Origin: Propionigenium maris DSM 9537 | GTDB lineage: Bacteria; Fusobacteriota; Fusobacteriia; Fusobacteriales; Fusobacteriaceae | DNA length: 64,000 nucleotides | Direction: 5' to 3' | NCBI RefSeq assembly: GCF_027925155.1 | Contig: NZ_BSDY01000004.1 | Coordinates: 212,284 to 276,283, forward strand | Shown: positions 17,137-25,685 of the stretch, in pieces | Position numbering within the stretch: position 1 is the first letter of the stretch | Layout of the letters: each line of letters opens with the position of its first letter | Program-made: the position numbers and the translations under genes | The notes under the pieces: model-generated | What the model saw: the letters and a program-made list of their open reading frames with translations, nothing else | What the model was told of the DNA's origin: nothing | Databases searched by the model: none

Positions 17137-17775
17137 TCAATAAGTATATTTTTTATATACATCAATTAGTCCTCTTTTATTTTTAATTATTATCTCATTT
17201 TTTTCTTTTTGAATTAAGCCTTCTCTAACAAACTTTTTTATTATTCGATAAAGCATACTTCTACTTATCCCTAGCCCTTTAGCTAAATTAGTGTAACTTT
17301 CAAAAGCAACCCTTCCTTTGTCTTCATTATTAACTAATCCATAAGCAAATAGAGCTTCTGATCCTCCATATATTCTTAAAAAAAATGACGTCATTCCTCT
17401 TTCTACAGCATCCATTGTATTTAAAACAAAATACTTAAATGCTTTAAGGTCATTCATTATATATTTCTCTATAATACTTGGATTAAAAACAATAACTTCA
17501 ACTGTTTTTGAAACTACTACCACCTCCCAATTTTTTTCATAAGGCTTCAAAGAATAGAGAAAACCTATAGAATCTCCTGGCTTAAATAAAAATGGGTAAT
17601 AAATCTCATTCATCCCATGAAACCGTATTCCTCTAACTGTTCCTTTGAGAACTACATAAATATTCTTATCCTCCCTTGTACAGAAAAGATCTCCCTTGTG
17701 ATATTCTTTTATAGACAGGTTATTGAGAACATCTTCAGGTATATATTTCTTTAATTCTTTAAATACCCTCTCCAT
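17137..17775 (-). CDS. Crp/Fnr-family transcriptional regulator
   Basis: A 212-residue protein with an N-terminal cyclic-nucleotide-binding-like beta barrel (YHKGDLFCTREDKNIYVVLK, FKPGDSIGFLYS) and a C-terminal winged helix (YTNLAKGLGISRSMLYRIIK). There is no Fnr-type N-terminal Cys cluster. The ligand is unknown. I prefer ATG 17775 (MERVFKELKKYI), preceded by GGGGTGG. A TTG at 17865 would overlap the upstream gene. More AT-rich than most neighbours. Co-directional with the GGDEF gene, so probably one signalling unit. Confidence 0.8.
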   Translation of the reverse strand: MERVFKELKKYIPEDVLNNLSIKEYHKGDLFCTREDKNIYVVLKGTVRGIRFHGMNEIYYPFLFKPGDSIGFLYSLKPYEKNWEVVVVSKTVEVIVFNPSIIEKYIMNDLKAFKYFVLNTMDAVERGMTSFFLRIYGGSEALFAYGLVNNEDKGRVAFESYTNLAKGLGISRSMLYRIIKKFVREGLIQKEKNEIIIKNKRGLIDVYKKYTY

Positions 17776-17861
17776 ACTTTCCACCCCACTTTTCTTACTC
17801 TTACCATTTATAATAAATTTTCTTAGGTACTGCCTCCATAACATTCCAAAGCCTTTTAGCT

Positions 17862-18956
17862 TCAAACCCTTGTTATGCTGTATTCCCCATGTTTTCTACC
17901 TTTCACCATATAGAGATTTCTATCCACTTCATCAAAATATTCCCTAAGAGGCTTTTCAGAAACAACCTCTACAATTCCAATACTTATCCCTATAAATCTT
18001 CCTTCTCTATCATACGGGATCCTTAGTTTTCTTACCTCTTCACATATTACAAGAGCCTTTTCTTCTGCTTCACTAAGCGATATGTCTATAAAACCTCCTA
18101 TAAATTCATCTCCGCCATATCTTCCTACCTCACCACTTTTAAATACTTCTTTTAAAGTAACAGCTATCCTTTTTAAAGCTTCATCCCCAAATCTATGTCC
18201 ATAATTATCATTTGCTCCCTTAAAATTATTTAAATCCATAAAAAACATAAAAACCCTTTTATTTTTTTTCAGGGCATTCTCATAATGAAAAGTAAATTTC
18301 TCATAAAATGCTCTTCTATTGTACAACCCTGTTAAGTCATCATAATCAGAAAGAAGTTTTAACTTTTCATTTATCTCTATAAGCCTCTTATTCTTAATGT
18401 AGTTATCGAGAGCAATAGTCAAAAAAGGCAAAAGCTCTCTACATATTTTTATTTCATCTACTGACAGAATTTTCCTCTCATATGCTTGAAAAGTAAACCC
18501 TCCTATAACTTCTCCCTTGACTATAAGAGGAGCATGATAAGAAACTTGAGGGGTTGCCTCTTTACACTTTATGCTATGTTCCACCTTTAATTTACTATTT
18601 ATTACTTCCCTTTTATCAAGAACAGCTACTAAAAGAGCATTCCTACTTTCAGCCGAATAATTCATATCATCTTCTTTTAAAACTTTACCACTTTCACAGT
18701 AAAAACAATCCCCTATCTTTTTTCCCTCAGGGTAGTTTATACCTATCCCAAATTTACACTCCCCATAGCTTATCCTCATATAACTATATAACTTCTTAAT
18801 TATCTTTTCCATAGATCTAGTAGATACCACAACCCTTATAAGTTTCAGCATTAAGCTATATTCATCACTTTCTCTTTGATCTATTTCAAGTAATGTATTT
18901 ATCTCCTCTCTGGAGCTAGATGCTAATAGACTTCTATTTCCAATTTTTCTCCTCAC
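17862..18956 (-). CDS. GGDEF diguanylate cyclase with GAF-like sensor
   Basis: A 364-residue protein. Residues about 45-195 look like a GAF-type sensor (APLIVKGEVIGGFTFQAYER). The C-terminal GGDEF domain shows DDLTGLYNRRAFYE, DLNNFKGANDNYGH and the intact active site RYGGDEF. It should make cyclic di-GMP. I see no RxxD inhibitory site five residues before GGDEF. No signal peptide or membrane helix, so it is cytosolic. GTG start 18956 with GGAGG 6 nt upstream. The sensor has CFYCESGK and IKCKEAT cysteines of unknown role. Confidence 0.88.
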   Translation of the reverse strand: MRRKIGNRSLLASSSREEINTLLEIDQRESDEYSLMLKLIRVVVSTRSMEKIIKKLYSYMRISYGECKFGIGINYPEGKKIGDCFYCESGKVLKEDDMNYSAESRNALLVAVLDKREVINSKLKVEHSIKCKEATPQVSYHAPLIVKGEVIGGFTFQAYERKILSVDEIKICRELLPFLTIALDNYIKNKRLIEINEKLKLLSDYDDLTGLYNRRAFYEKFTFHYENALKKNKRVFMFFMDLNNFKGANDNYGHRFGDEALKRIAVTLKEVFKSGEVGRYGGDEFIGGFIDISLSEAEEKALVICEEVRKLRIPYDREGRFIGISIGIVEVVSEKPLREYFDEVDRNLYMVKGRKHGEYSITRV

Positions 18957-19017
18957 CTTTCACCTCCAGAGTATAACTCTTACTTGATCCAGCCTTAAAT
19001 TACTCTTCAGATTTTTT

Positions 19018-19197
19018 CTATTTAATTCTCTCTCGAGAACATATCTCTTTGAGGTGCTTAATCCCTAAGACTCTTCTTCTCTTTCCTTTAATCTCAATAA
19101 TTTTAACTTCATTTTTTTTCCAAAACTCTAATAATTTTTCTCTTGTCACATCACTTGTAACTAAAAGAACTTTGTATGGGTCATCTATAACTTTCAT
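19018..19197 (-). CDS. Small basic protein, 59 aa, unknown function
   Basis: A 59-residue ORF starting MKVIDDPYKVLLVTSDVTRE and containing KLLEFWKKNEVKIIEIKGKR. AAAGGTAGG precedes the ATG. The beta-alpha-beta-like pattern (VLLVTS, then KIIEIK) could be a fragment of a response-regulator-like or helicase-like fold, but I cannot name a family. It lies 61 nt upstream of the GGDEF gene on the same strand and may be the first gene of that unit. Confidence 0.55.
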   Translation of the reverse strand: MKVIDDPYKVLLVTSDVTREKLLEFWKKNEVKIIEIKGKRRRVLGIKHLKEICSRERIK

Positions 19198-19789
19198 AAA
19201 TCTATACCTACCTTTAATTTTACTTAAGTTTTAATGCTAATATAGCTACAGTGAAGGTATCTTTCATTTACAATTTAACTATTCCCTTATATCTACTAAC
19301 CCTCAGATTTTTTCAGAAATAACTTTATTCTCTGGCAAACAATAACTTCTAAACCACTTACCATTTAATATATATTCCCCATAGTGAACTACTACTACTT
19401 CCTAAATCATTTAAAAGATTTCATAAGCAAAAGCACAGAAAATCACCGTATTTCAAAAACATTATTTCATACAAGCTCTAACTTAACTGTTAACTGGGTT
19501 AACAGTTAAGCTTTTCTTTAGCAAACATTAAGGTGAACATTAGAAAAAATAATTCTTGAATCTCTCCTAATTACTTTGTTATCTATAATCTAGCCTATAA
19601 CAATACCGATCAAAAAGAATCTTAATATTCAAGAGATTCCTTATCACGGTAATTACATTTAGTCTATTACTTTTACACTCATTCCATCTCACACTTATTT
19701 AAAATCATCAATACCTTGAGAAACAATTTATAAAGGATTGTTTTTCTTCCTTTCAAATCTAGACTTAGATAAATTCCCTTATTAAAAAT
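19198..19789. other. AT-rich non-coding region
   Basis: About 590 nt of AT-rich sequence without a convincing gene, between the signalling unit and adenine deaminase. It holds the palindrome at 19482-19510 and presumably the promoter of the minus-strand unit. Confidence 0.6.
19482..19510. repeat. Perfect 13-bp inverted repeat
   Basis: CTTAACTGTTAAC, three bases TGG, then the exact complement. The TGTTAAC / GTTAACA core looks like a dimeric operator, roughly like Rex sites but with a different spacing. Low GC makes a terminator less likely. Confidence 0.65.
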
Positions 19790-19818
19790 TTGACAAATTT
19801 CTAAATTAAATATAAAAT
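19790..19818 (+). promoter_or_regulatory. Promoter of ade
   Basis: TTGACA (19790-19795), 17 nt, TAAAAT (19813-19818), just upstream of the riboswitch. An alternative -10 TATAAA sits at a 15-nt spacing. Confidence 0.75.
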
Positions 19819-19834
19819 GTGCAAAATAAAATAA

Positions 19835-19896
19835 TCGTATAACCCCGATAATCTGGTTCGGGGGTTTCTACGGGAAACCTTAATTTCTCATTACGA
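19835..19896 (+). ncRNA. Adenine-sensing purine riboswitch aptamer
   Basis: The three-way junction is visible. P1 is TCGTA (19835-19839) / TACGA (19892-19896). P2 is formed by CCCCGA and TCGGGG with an L2 containing TCTGG. J2/3 is TTTCTAC. P3 is GGGAAA (19872-19877) / TTTCTC (19884-19889) with loop CCTTAA. The base before the 3' strand of P1 that pairs with the ligand (position 74 of the xpt/add aptamers) is T (19891), the adenine-specific state. The downstream gene is adenine deaminase, which agrees. Confidence 0.92.
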
Positions 19897-19938
19897 AATG
19901 AATCGCCTAGGCATTCATTTTCGTGATGGGATTTTTTT
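19886..19938 (+). terminator. Riboswitch-controlled intrinsic terminator
   Basis: An 18-bp stem pairs 19886-19903 with 19913-19931 (one bulged T, two G.T pairs) and runs into seven Ts (19932-19938). Its 5' strand contains the 3' strands of aptamer P3 and P1, so the two folds exclude each other. Adenine binding should prevent the terminator, making this an ON switch. Confidence 0.88.
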
Positions 19939-19973
19939 ATTTTACTAAGATTTTACAGACGGAGGAAAAATTT

Positions 19974-21707
19974 ATGAATAACAAGATAAAGCACTTAATC
20001 GATGTGGCGGCAAAACGGAAAAAAGCAGAGCTTCTTCTGAAAAATTGCAGGATTGTAGATGTATTTTCAGGGGAGATAGCGGAGGGGAACCTGGCAATTG
20101 ATTCAGGGAAGATAGTAGGCATCGGCGACTACCAGGGATTAAAGGAGATTGACCTTAACGGGAAGTTCCTAGCTCCGGGACTTATAGACAGCCATGTCCA
20201 CATGGAGAGCTCTATGATCTCCCCTGGTCAGTTTGCAAGGGCAGTGGTTCCCAGGGGAACAACAGGTGTAGTTACAGATCCCCACGAGATAGCCAATGTC
20301 TGTGGTTTAGAAGGAATTAAATTTATGATGGAGTCCAGTAGGGACCTCCCCCTCAATGTTTACTTCATGCTTCCCTCCTGTGTACCTGCAACTCCCTTTG
20401 AAAACTCAGGGGCAGTACTGGAAGCTGAGGAACTGGCGAAGTTAATTGACAATCCTGCGGTACTGGGCTTGGGGGAGATGATGAACTATCCTGGGGTCAT
20501 AGAGGGAAATGATAAGATAGTAGATAAGTTGAAGCTGGCTCAGGATAACAATAGGATAGTGGACGGCCACTCTCCAGATATCGTCGCCGAGGAGCTTAAT
20601 GCCTATGTAATAGGAGGAGTAAAGACGGACCACGAGTGCTCCACGGTCGAGGAGATGAAGGAGAGGCTGAGAAGAGGGATGTATATCTCCATAAGGGAGG
20701 GAAGTGCTGCCAGGAACCTGGAAGCTCTCATAGAGGGGATCACCCCAGAAAATGAAAGAAGGTGCCTCTTCTGTACAGATGACAGACATCCAGAAGACAT
20801 AATAGAGAAGGGACACATCGATAACAACGTAAGAACTGCCATAAAGAAGGGGATAGACCCCATATCTGCAATTAGGATGGCCACTATCAATGTGTGTGAA
20901 TGCTATGGAATAAAGAACTTGGGAGCGATAGCTCCTGGATATGATGCAGACCTGATAGTTGTAGATTCCTTGGAGGACTTCAATGTGGTGGAAGTTATAA
21001 AGGATGGTAGATTTGTTGCAAGGGAGGGTAAACCACTCTTTGAGTTAGAGAAGGAGGATACTTCAAAGGTAACCGACACTATAAACTTCAAGGAGATTGT
21101 AGAGGATGATCTGAAGGTAAAGCTCACAAGCAACCGTGCAAATGTTATGAGACTCTTGTCCCACAGCCTTTTAACTGAAAAAGTAGTAAGGGAAGTGGAA
21201 AGAGATACTAAGGGATACTTTAAGTTTAATAAAGATAAGGACCTCCTGAAGCTGGCTGTAATCGAGAGACACAATGCAACGGGGAATATCGGATTTAGTC
21301 TGGTGGAAAACTTCAACCTCAAAGGAGGGGCAATAGCCTCCACCGTCTCCAACGACTCCCATAATATCCTGGTAATAGGGGATAATGATCGGGATATGTA
21401 TCTTGCTGTAGAGGAGATCAAAAAGATGCAGGGGGGAGTTATCATTACATCTGGAGGTGAGGTGCTGAAAAAACTGGAACTTCCAATAGCGGGGCTCATG
21501 TCCGATAAGCCCATTGAAGTGGTAAAGGATACCCTAGAGGAGATGCACAGGATAGCCTATGACAGGCTGGGAGTAAACAGGGACCTGGATCCCTTTATGA
21601 CCCTGGCTTTCCTTGCTCTGCCAGTTATCCCAGACATAAAAGTTACAGATAAGGGTTTATTTGATGTGGTTAACTTTAAGTTTATAGATATAAGTGTTGA
21701 GGATTAA
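19974..21707 (+). CDS. ade: Adenine deaminase
   Basis: A 577-residue amidohydrolase that converts adenine to hypoxanthine and ammonia. Motifs: APGLIDSHVHMESSMISP with metal-binding HxH, VVTDPHEIANV, LGLGEMMNYPGV, DGHSPDI, DHECSTVEEM, CTDDRHPEDI and the C-terminal IASTVSNDSHNILVIGDNDR. Start is ATG 19974 (MNNKIKHLID) after GGAGG. The open frame from 19923 would begin inside the riboswitch terminator. A single gene under an adenine ON riboswitch, so it serves adenine salvage. Confidence 0.96.
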   Translation: MNNKIKHLIDVAAKRKKAELLLKNCRIVDVFSGEIAEGNLAIDSGKIVGIGDYQGLKEIDLNGKFLAPGLIDSHVHMESSMISPGQFARAVVPRGTTGVVTDPHEIANVCGLEGIKFMMESSRDLPLNVYFMLPSCVPATPFENSGAVLEAEELAKLIDNPAVLGLGEMMNYPGVIEGNDKIVDKLKLAQDNNRIVDGHSPDIVAEELNAYVIGGVKTDHECSTVEEMKERLRRGMYISIREGSAARNLEALIEGITPENERRCLFCTDDRHPEDIIEKGHIDNNVRTAIKKGIDPISAIRMATINVCECYGIKNLGAIAPGYDADLIVVDSLEDFNVVEVIKDGRFVAREGKPLFELEKEDTSKVTDTINFKEIVEDDLKVKLTSNRANVMRLLSHSLLTEKVVREVERDTKGYFKFNKDKDLLKLAVIERHNATGNIGFSLVENFNLKGGAIASTVSNDSHNILVIGDNDRDMYLAVEEIKKMQGGVIITSGGEVLKKLELPIAGLMSDKPIEVVKDTLEEMHRIAYDRLGVNRDLDPFMTLAFLALPVIPDIKVTDKGLFDVVNFKFIDISVED

Positions 21708-21712
21708 AAGAA

Positions 21713-21884
21713 TTTGATACCTTTGTCTTGATACAAATGTATCCGAAAAATCAAGACTTCCGACAATTGTCTTCTGGGGTATGCACAAAGTTTCCATTCC
21801 TTATATTGGCTCAAGATTGAACCTGCATAGTCCGACGGAATGAAGCTACATCTTTCCTGTGATGCTCGACGACTGCCTTAAGTC
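21713..21884 (-). repeat. Intergenic repeat, module A
   Basis: A-module copy, minus orientation, immediately after the ade stop codon. Outer stem CATTCC / GGAATG, inner stem GGTTCAA / TTGAGCC, pseudoknot pair TCTTGAT / ATCAAGA. Confidence 0.85.
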
Positions 21885-21924
21885 AATTTTTATGACCTAA
21901 AAATTCTATTTAATTGTTAGTAAA

Positions 21925-21950
21925 GAAAAAGAGAGAGCCTTCGCTCTCTC
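21925..21950 (-). terminator. Terminator of the CODH gene cluster
   Basis: GAGAGAGC / GCTCTCTC stem (21931-21938 and 21943-21950) followed on the minus strand by TTTTTCTTT. Confidence 0.85.
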
Positions 21951-22004
21951 CATCTAATCTTATTTTTTACTATATAAAATAACCTATTATAAATTCCGGA
22001 CCTC

Positions 22005-23225
22005 TTAATAAGAATACTCCCCATTTTTCTTCAATCTGAAGAAGTCCGAGTAGTCTATCTCGAAGATGTTTTTATTGATCTTTGAGATATCCGTCCTGTT
22101 TTTTATTAGGTGGGTTAGGACTCCCGAGTAGGAAAGGTCTCCCTGGAGAAGGGCTCCCTTGATACGCCCCTCTTTGTGGATAATCTTCTTGTAGATCCCC
22201 TGAAACTCATCTACCTCCACTATATCCCCTTCTTCAGGTAGAACACTTCCAATAGACATAGTAGGAAGGTCCATGAAGTTCATGGTGTTTTTAGAGCTGA
22301 AGAAATCATCCATTACCATCTCCGAACCCAGCATGTTGTTGGCTGCAACCACCGCTTCCTTTACAGCATTGGGCCAGATGGGATTTCTTCCTGTTACATC
22401 TCCTGCACCGAAGATATGGGGATCGTTGGTTCTTCCCCTGTCATCTATCACAAGGCCAAGACGGTCGGTGGATACCCCGGTTCCCTCTAGGAAGGAGATA
22501 TTGGAACGGACTCCTGTGGCCACAACTACCATATCACAAGGGACCTTTTCTCCCCCTTCCAGGTGGAGGGCAACTGGGTTATTATCAGCATCTACCTCTA
22601 GCCTTTCAGCCCTTGAGGAGAAGGAAAACTCAACTCCCCTCTTCCTGAACATCTCCTCATATCTGGAGGAAGCCTTCTTATCCAGCTGAAGGGGAAGGAT
22701 CCTGTCGCTCATCTCAACAAGATTTACCTCTACTCCCAGCTCCATAAGGCCGGTCACTGCATCTACCCCCACAAGTCCTGCCCCTATTACACAGGCTCTC
22801 TTAATATCCTTGGCATCCTCTCTAATCCTTTCAGCATCCTCCAAATTTCTCAGTCCGTATACCCTCTTGGCGCTTCTCAGGTTTTCCACTGGCGGAATGA
22901 AGGAGGAAGCTCCCGTGGCGATGAGGAGTTTGTAGTAGCTCACAGACTCACCGTTATCCAGGTGAACCTCCCTCCTTTCAGAGTCAACTCCTACAACATC
23001 CCTTCCCCTCTTCCACTGGATATTATATCTCTCGAAGAAGTTTTCATCGGAGAAGTCCAGCTCCGAAACATTCCTGTGATCGGAGATGTAGTGGTGGAGG
23101 ATGCACCTTGAGTAGACGTGCTCATCCCTTGAGATGAGGATTATCTCAGCTTCCCTGTCTATCTTTCTGATCTCCTTGGCTCCGTTTATCCCTGCAGCAG
23201 AAGCTCCCAGTACAACATATCTCAT
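22005..23225 (-). CDS. CODH-associated NAD(P)/FAD oxidoreductase
   Basis: A 406-residue two-dinucleotide-fold flavoprotein. The FAD motif is VVLGASAAGINGAKEI, the NAD(P) motif is CVIGAGLVGVDAV, and FAD is also bound by IFGAGDVTG. SRCILHHYIS resembles NADH oxidases and rubredoxin reductases. Start ATG 23225 follows GGAGG. The reading frame opens immediately after cooF. It likely passes electrons from CooF to NAD(P)+ or to a partner redox protein; this role comes from the gene context. Confidence 0.85.
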   Translation of the reverse strand: MRYVVLGASAAGINGAKEIRKIDREAEIILISRDEHVYSRCILHHYISDHRNVSELDFSDENFFERYNIQWKRGRDVVGVDSERREVHLDNGESVSYYKLLIATGASSFIPPVENLRSAKRVYGLRNLEDAERIREDAKDIKRACVIGAGLVGVDAVTGLMELGVEVNLVEMSDRILPLQLDKKASSRYEEMFRKRGVEFSFSSRAERLEVDADNNPVALHLEGGEKVPCDMVVVATGVRSNISFLEGTGVSTDRLGLVIDDRGRTNDPHIFGAGDVTGRNPIWPNAVKEAVVAANNMLGSEMVMDDFFSSKNTMNFMDLPTMSIGSVLPEEGDIVEVDEFQGIYKKIIHKEGRIKGALLQGDLSYSGVLTHLIKNRTDISKINKNIFEIDYSDFFRLKKNGEYSY

Positions 23226-23226
23226 A

Positions 23227-23670
23227 TTACTCCACCTCCTCAAATGTTATAGCCCCTGTAGGACAATTATTTATACAGGCAGGTTCGTCCCTTCCTGCAC
23301 ACAGATCACACTTGAGGATAGTTTTGTGGTTTCTGTTGTCGGCCTTTAACACACCGTAGGGACAGGCCATTATGCACATAAAGCAGGAAGCACACTTCTC
23401 GCTGTTGTACTCAACACGTCCCGTCTCAAGGTTTTTCGTCATGGCCCCTGCCATGCATGTGTATGTACACTCAGGTCTGTCGCAGTGACGGCAGAAGATG
23501 GGCACATACTTCCCGTCAGCAGCCACCCCGATATGGTTACGGCTGCCGTTATCCAGGTTATCTATATCCAGCTGATGGATGTTTTCCGTTTCACTGTGAG
23601 AGAGCATACAGGCCACAGAGCAGCTCATACACCCTACACATATATCCCTGTCTATCCTTATTCTTTTCAT
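23227..23670 (-). CDS. CooF-like iron-sulfur electron-transfer protein
   Basis: A 147-residue ferredoxin of the CooF/HycB type with four Cys clusters: CVGCMSCSVAC, FCRHCDRPECTYTC, CASCFMCIMACP and CDLCAGRDEPACINNCP. It accepts electrons from CO dehydrogenase. It sits between cooS and the oxidoreductase, 22 nt after the cooS stop. Confidence 0.92.
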   Translation of the reverse strand: MKRIRIDRDICVGCMSCSVACMLSHSETENIHQLDIDNLDNGSRNHIGVAADGKYVPIFCRHCDRPECTYTCMAGAMTKNLETGRVEYNSEKCASCFMCIMACPYGVLKADNRNHKTILKCDLCAGRDEPACINNCPTGAITFEEVE

Positions 23671-23692
23671 TCTTCCCCCCTATGAAAAAGTA

Positions 23693-25558
23693 TTAAAGTC
23701 CCAGCGCTCTTCTTCTGTCTAAGATGATATCCTCCATGATGTCTGCTGACTTCAGGATATCCTCCTCAACAATAAGCTGTCCTCCAGTGATCTCCTTTAA
23801 GCTGTTTGTAAGGACATCTACCACTATCTCACTTCCAGTAACAAATGGAGGAAGTCCAAGGTGTAGAGGAAGTCCAAGGGCAAGTCCGAAGGCTCCGTCG
23901 GCAAGTGCCTGCTCCTCCAGCCACTGTGGTGCTGATAGAGCAAGTGGTAACTGAGGAATATCAATTCCCAGAGCTTCAGCCAGTTCAGTGGCTACAATCT
24001 CTAATCTACCTATGGCAAGACATGGACCGAAGTTTAGTACAGGAGGAATTCCCAGGTTCTCACAAACTGCTCTTAGGTTATCTCCAGCTAGAGATGCTGC
24101 TCCTGGCGACATAAGCCCTACATTCTCAAGTCCTCCCGATGAACACCCTGCTGACAGCACAAGAATATCCCTCTTGATAAGCTCCTTGGTAAGCTCCACA
24201 GTAAAGATATCATGTCCCTTTGCAGTAAGGTTGGAACATCCAACAACTCCAACAACTCCCTTGATCTTACCAGATGCAATTAGGTCGATTAGTGGCTGCC
24301 ACGTGTTCCCCAGGAAGGCCTTCAGGGATTTTTCCGAAACTCCTGTGATTACATCGTCGTGTCCGTGATCCTTTGGAATATTTATAGAGATCTCTCCCCT
24401 TCTCTCTGAGTAAGCTGAGATAGCTTCTTTTATTATGGCTTCCGAGATAGACTCCTTGTCATCGGTGGAGTACTTCATGAACTCTGCATTGGATTTCTTT
24501 GCAACGTCGTCCAGACAGATCTGCTTTACCTTAAACTCCTCTGCAATAGGCTCGATTCCAGGCAGGGTACAGTTGAACTCCGAAAGGATTACGTCCACTG
24601 CTCCAGTCTGAAGGAAGGCTTCAGAGATAAAGTTATTTCCTGCATGTCCCACGAAAACCTCCTGGTAGTGCTCTCCTCTCAGCTGAAGGTCCTGTCCCAC
24701 ACATGTACAGCCCACAAGTCTTATTCCCTTAGCTCCTGCAGCCTTGGCCATCTCAGTTACATCTGCATCGATAAGCCTGTCCTGAAGGTGTGAAAATACA
24801 GAGTGCTGGTGTCCTGTGATCATTATGTTGATGTACTCCTCATTTACCACCTTAAACCCTACTGGTGCCTTTCTTATTACAGGCTCCCCTAGCATTACGT
24901 CGTTTAGCAAGTTAGTCAGGGTAAGTCCATAGAGTCCCGTTGAGATTCCAAGGTTCAGCGAGTGCATAAGCATATCCACCGGGTCTGAGTTTAGGTTTGT
25001 AGAGGTCTTTACCAGGGCATCGAAAACCTCCGACTTAGCTCCTCCAGGCAGGATTCCCAGCTCCTCCCACTTCTTGTATCTTGGAGCATAGGCCATCTTC
25101 TCCACCAGTTCCATCTTCTGGTTTCTTGGCTTATAGAGGTCTGCCAGTACTGCGTCGGCAACCTTTACAGCTTTCTCATGCTTATCTCCCTCATGGATAC
25201 CAAAAATTTCACATAGTTCTTCAAGAGCATTCTCTCCCTTGATCTTCTCCCTCTTTTCTCCCAGAGACTTAAGGTTGTTTGCAGTTGTCTCAATAACGTG
25301 TAGGTAGCACGCACTACCTGCAGCGATGTTTCTCAGGAAGTTTCTGGCAACTATAGTGTGTGCATCTGCTCCACAGACCCCCTTAGGTGATTTAGGTGTG
25401 ATCCTGCACGGCCCGTTTGAACAGAGCCTGCAACAGACTCCCTGAAGTCCGAAACCACACTTTACTTTTTGATCGACTACCCTCTTAAAGGACGTTTCAC
25501 AGCTGCACTCCTTGATAAAATTTTCTAACTTCTTGTCCGCTGATTGACACATTGGCAT
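23693..25558 (-). CDS. cooS: Anaerobic Ni carbon-monoxide dehydrogenase
   Basis: A 621-residue homodimeric CO dehydrogenase catalytic subunit (CO + H2O to CO2 + 2H+ + 2e-). Cys motifs for the D and B clusters are near the N-terminus (CGFGLQGVCCRLCSNGPCRI, then GVCGADAHTIVARN). C-cluster ligands are within HQHSVFSH, VGCTCVGQD, EFNCTLPG, GVVGCSNLT, LSAGCSSGG and FGPCLAIG. The ATG follows GGGGAG. No acetyl-CoA synthase gene is visible, so it may serve CO oxidation, redox balance or detoxification. Three genes follow one promoter with an Rrf2-like operator. Confidence 0.96.
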   Translation of the reverse strand: MPMCQSADKKLENFIKECSCETSFKRVVDQKVKCGFGLQGVCCRLCSNGPCRITPKSPKGVCGADAHTIVARNFLRNIAAGSACYLHVIETTANNLKSLGEKREKIKGENALEELCEIFGIHEGDKHEKAVKVADAVLADLYKPRNQKMELVEKMAYAPRYKKWEELGILPGGAKSEVFDALVKTSTNLNSDPVDMLMHSLNLGISTGLYGLTLTNLLNDVMLGEPVIRKAPVGFKVVNEEYINIMITGHQHSVFSHLQDRLIDADVTEMAKAAGAKGIRLVGCTCVGQDLQLRGEHYQEVFVGHAGNNFISEAFLQTGAVDVILSEFNCTLPGIEPIAEEFKVKQICLDDVAKKSNAEFMKYSTDDKESISEAIIKEAISAYSERRGEISINIPKDHGHDDVITGVSEKSLKAFLGNTWQPLIDLIASGKIKGVVGVVGCSNLTAKGHDIFTVELTKELIKRDILVLSAGCSSGGLENVGLMSPGAASLAGDNLRAVCENLGIPPVLNFGPCLAIGRLEIVATELAEALGIDIPQLPLALSAPQWLEEQALADGAFGLALGLPLHLGLPPFVTGSEIVVDVLTNSLKEITGGQLIVEEDILKSADIMEDIILDRRRALGL

Positions 25559-25597
25559 CTTAATATCTCCCCTTTCCTATCTGGATTTAATTTAAAT

Positions 25598-25618
25598 GTA
25601 TACTATTTTGGTATAGTT
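25598..25618 (-). promoter_or_regulatory. Candidate Rrf2 operator at cooS
   Basis: On the minus strand AAACTATAC-N5-TAGTATAC, containing the inverted repeat ACTAT-N6-ATAGT. It overlaps where the cooS -10 should be. Nearly the same sequence stands upstream of the adjacent Rrf2 gene. Confidence 0.6.
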
Positions 25619-25634
25619 TAAGTTTAAAAAATAT

Positions 25635-25685
25635 GGGGGCTTTACCCCTGCCTTTAGTAGAGCAGCTTTCACACAGAAAGCTGCT
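25635..25685 (-). terminator. Hairpins after the Rrf2 gene
   Basis: AGCAGCTTTC / GAAAGCTGCT (25661-25670 and 25676-25685), then a short GGGG / CCCC hairpin followed by CATATTTTTT on the minus strand. Together they probably stop rrf2 transcription before the cooS promoter. Confidence 0.6.

Noticed and set aside
19923..19973. Extended N-terminus of adenine deaminase (start at 19923)
   Set aside because: This segment lies in the riboswitch terminator. ATG 19974 has a proper ribosome site and the family start.
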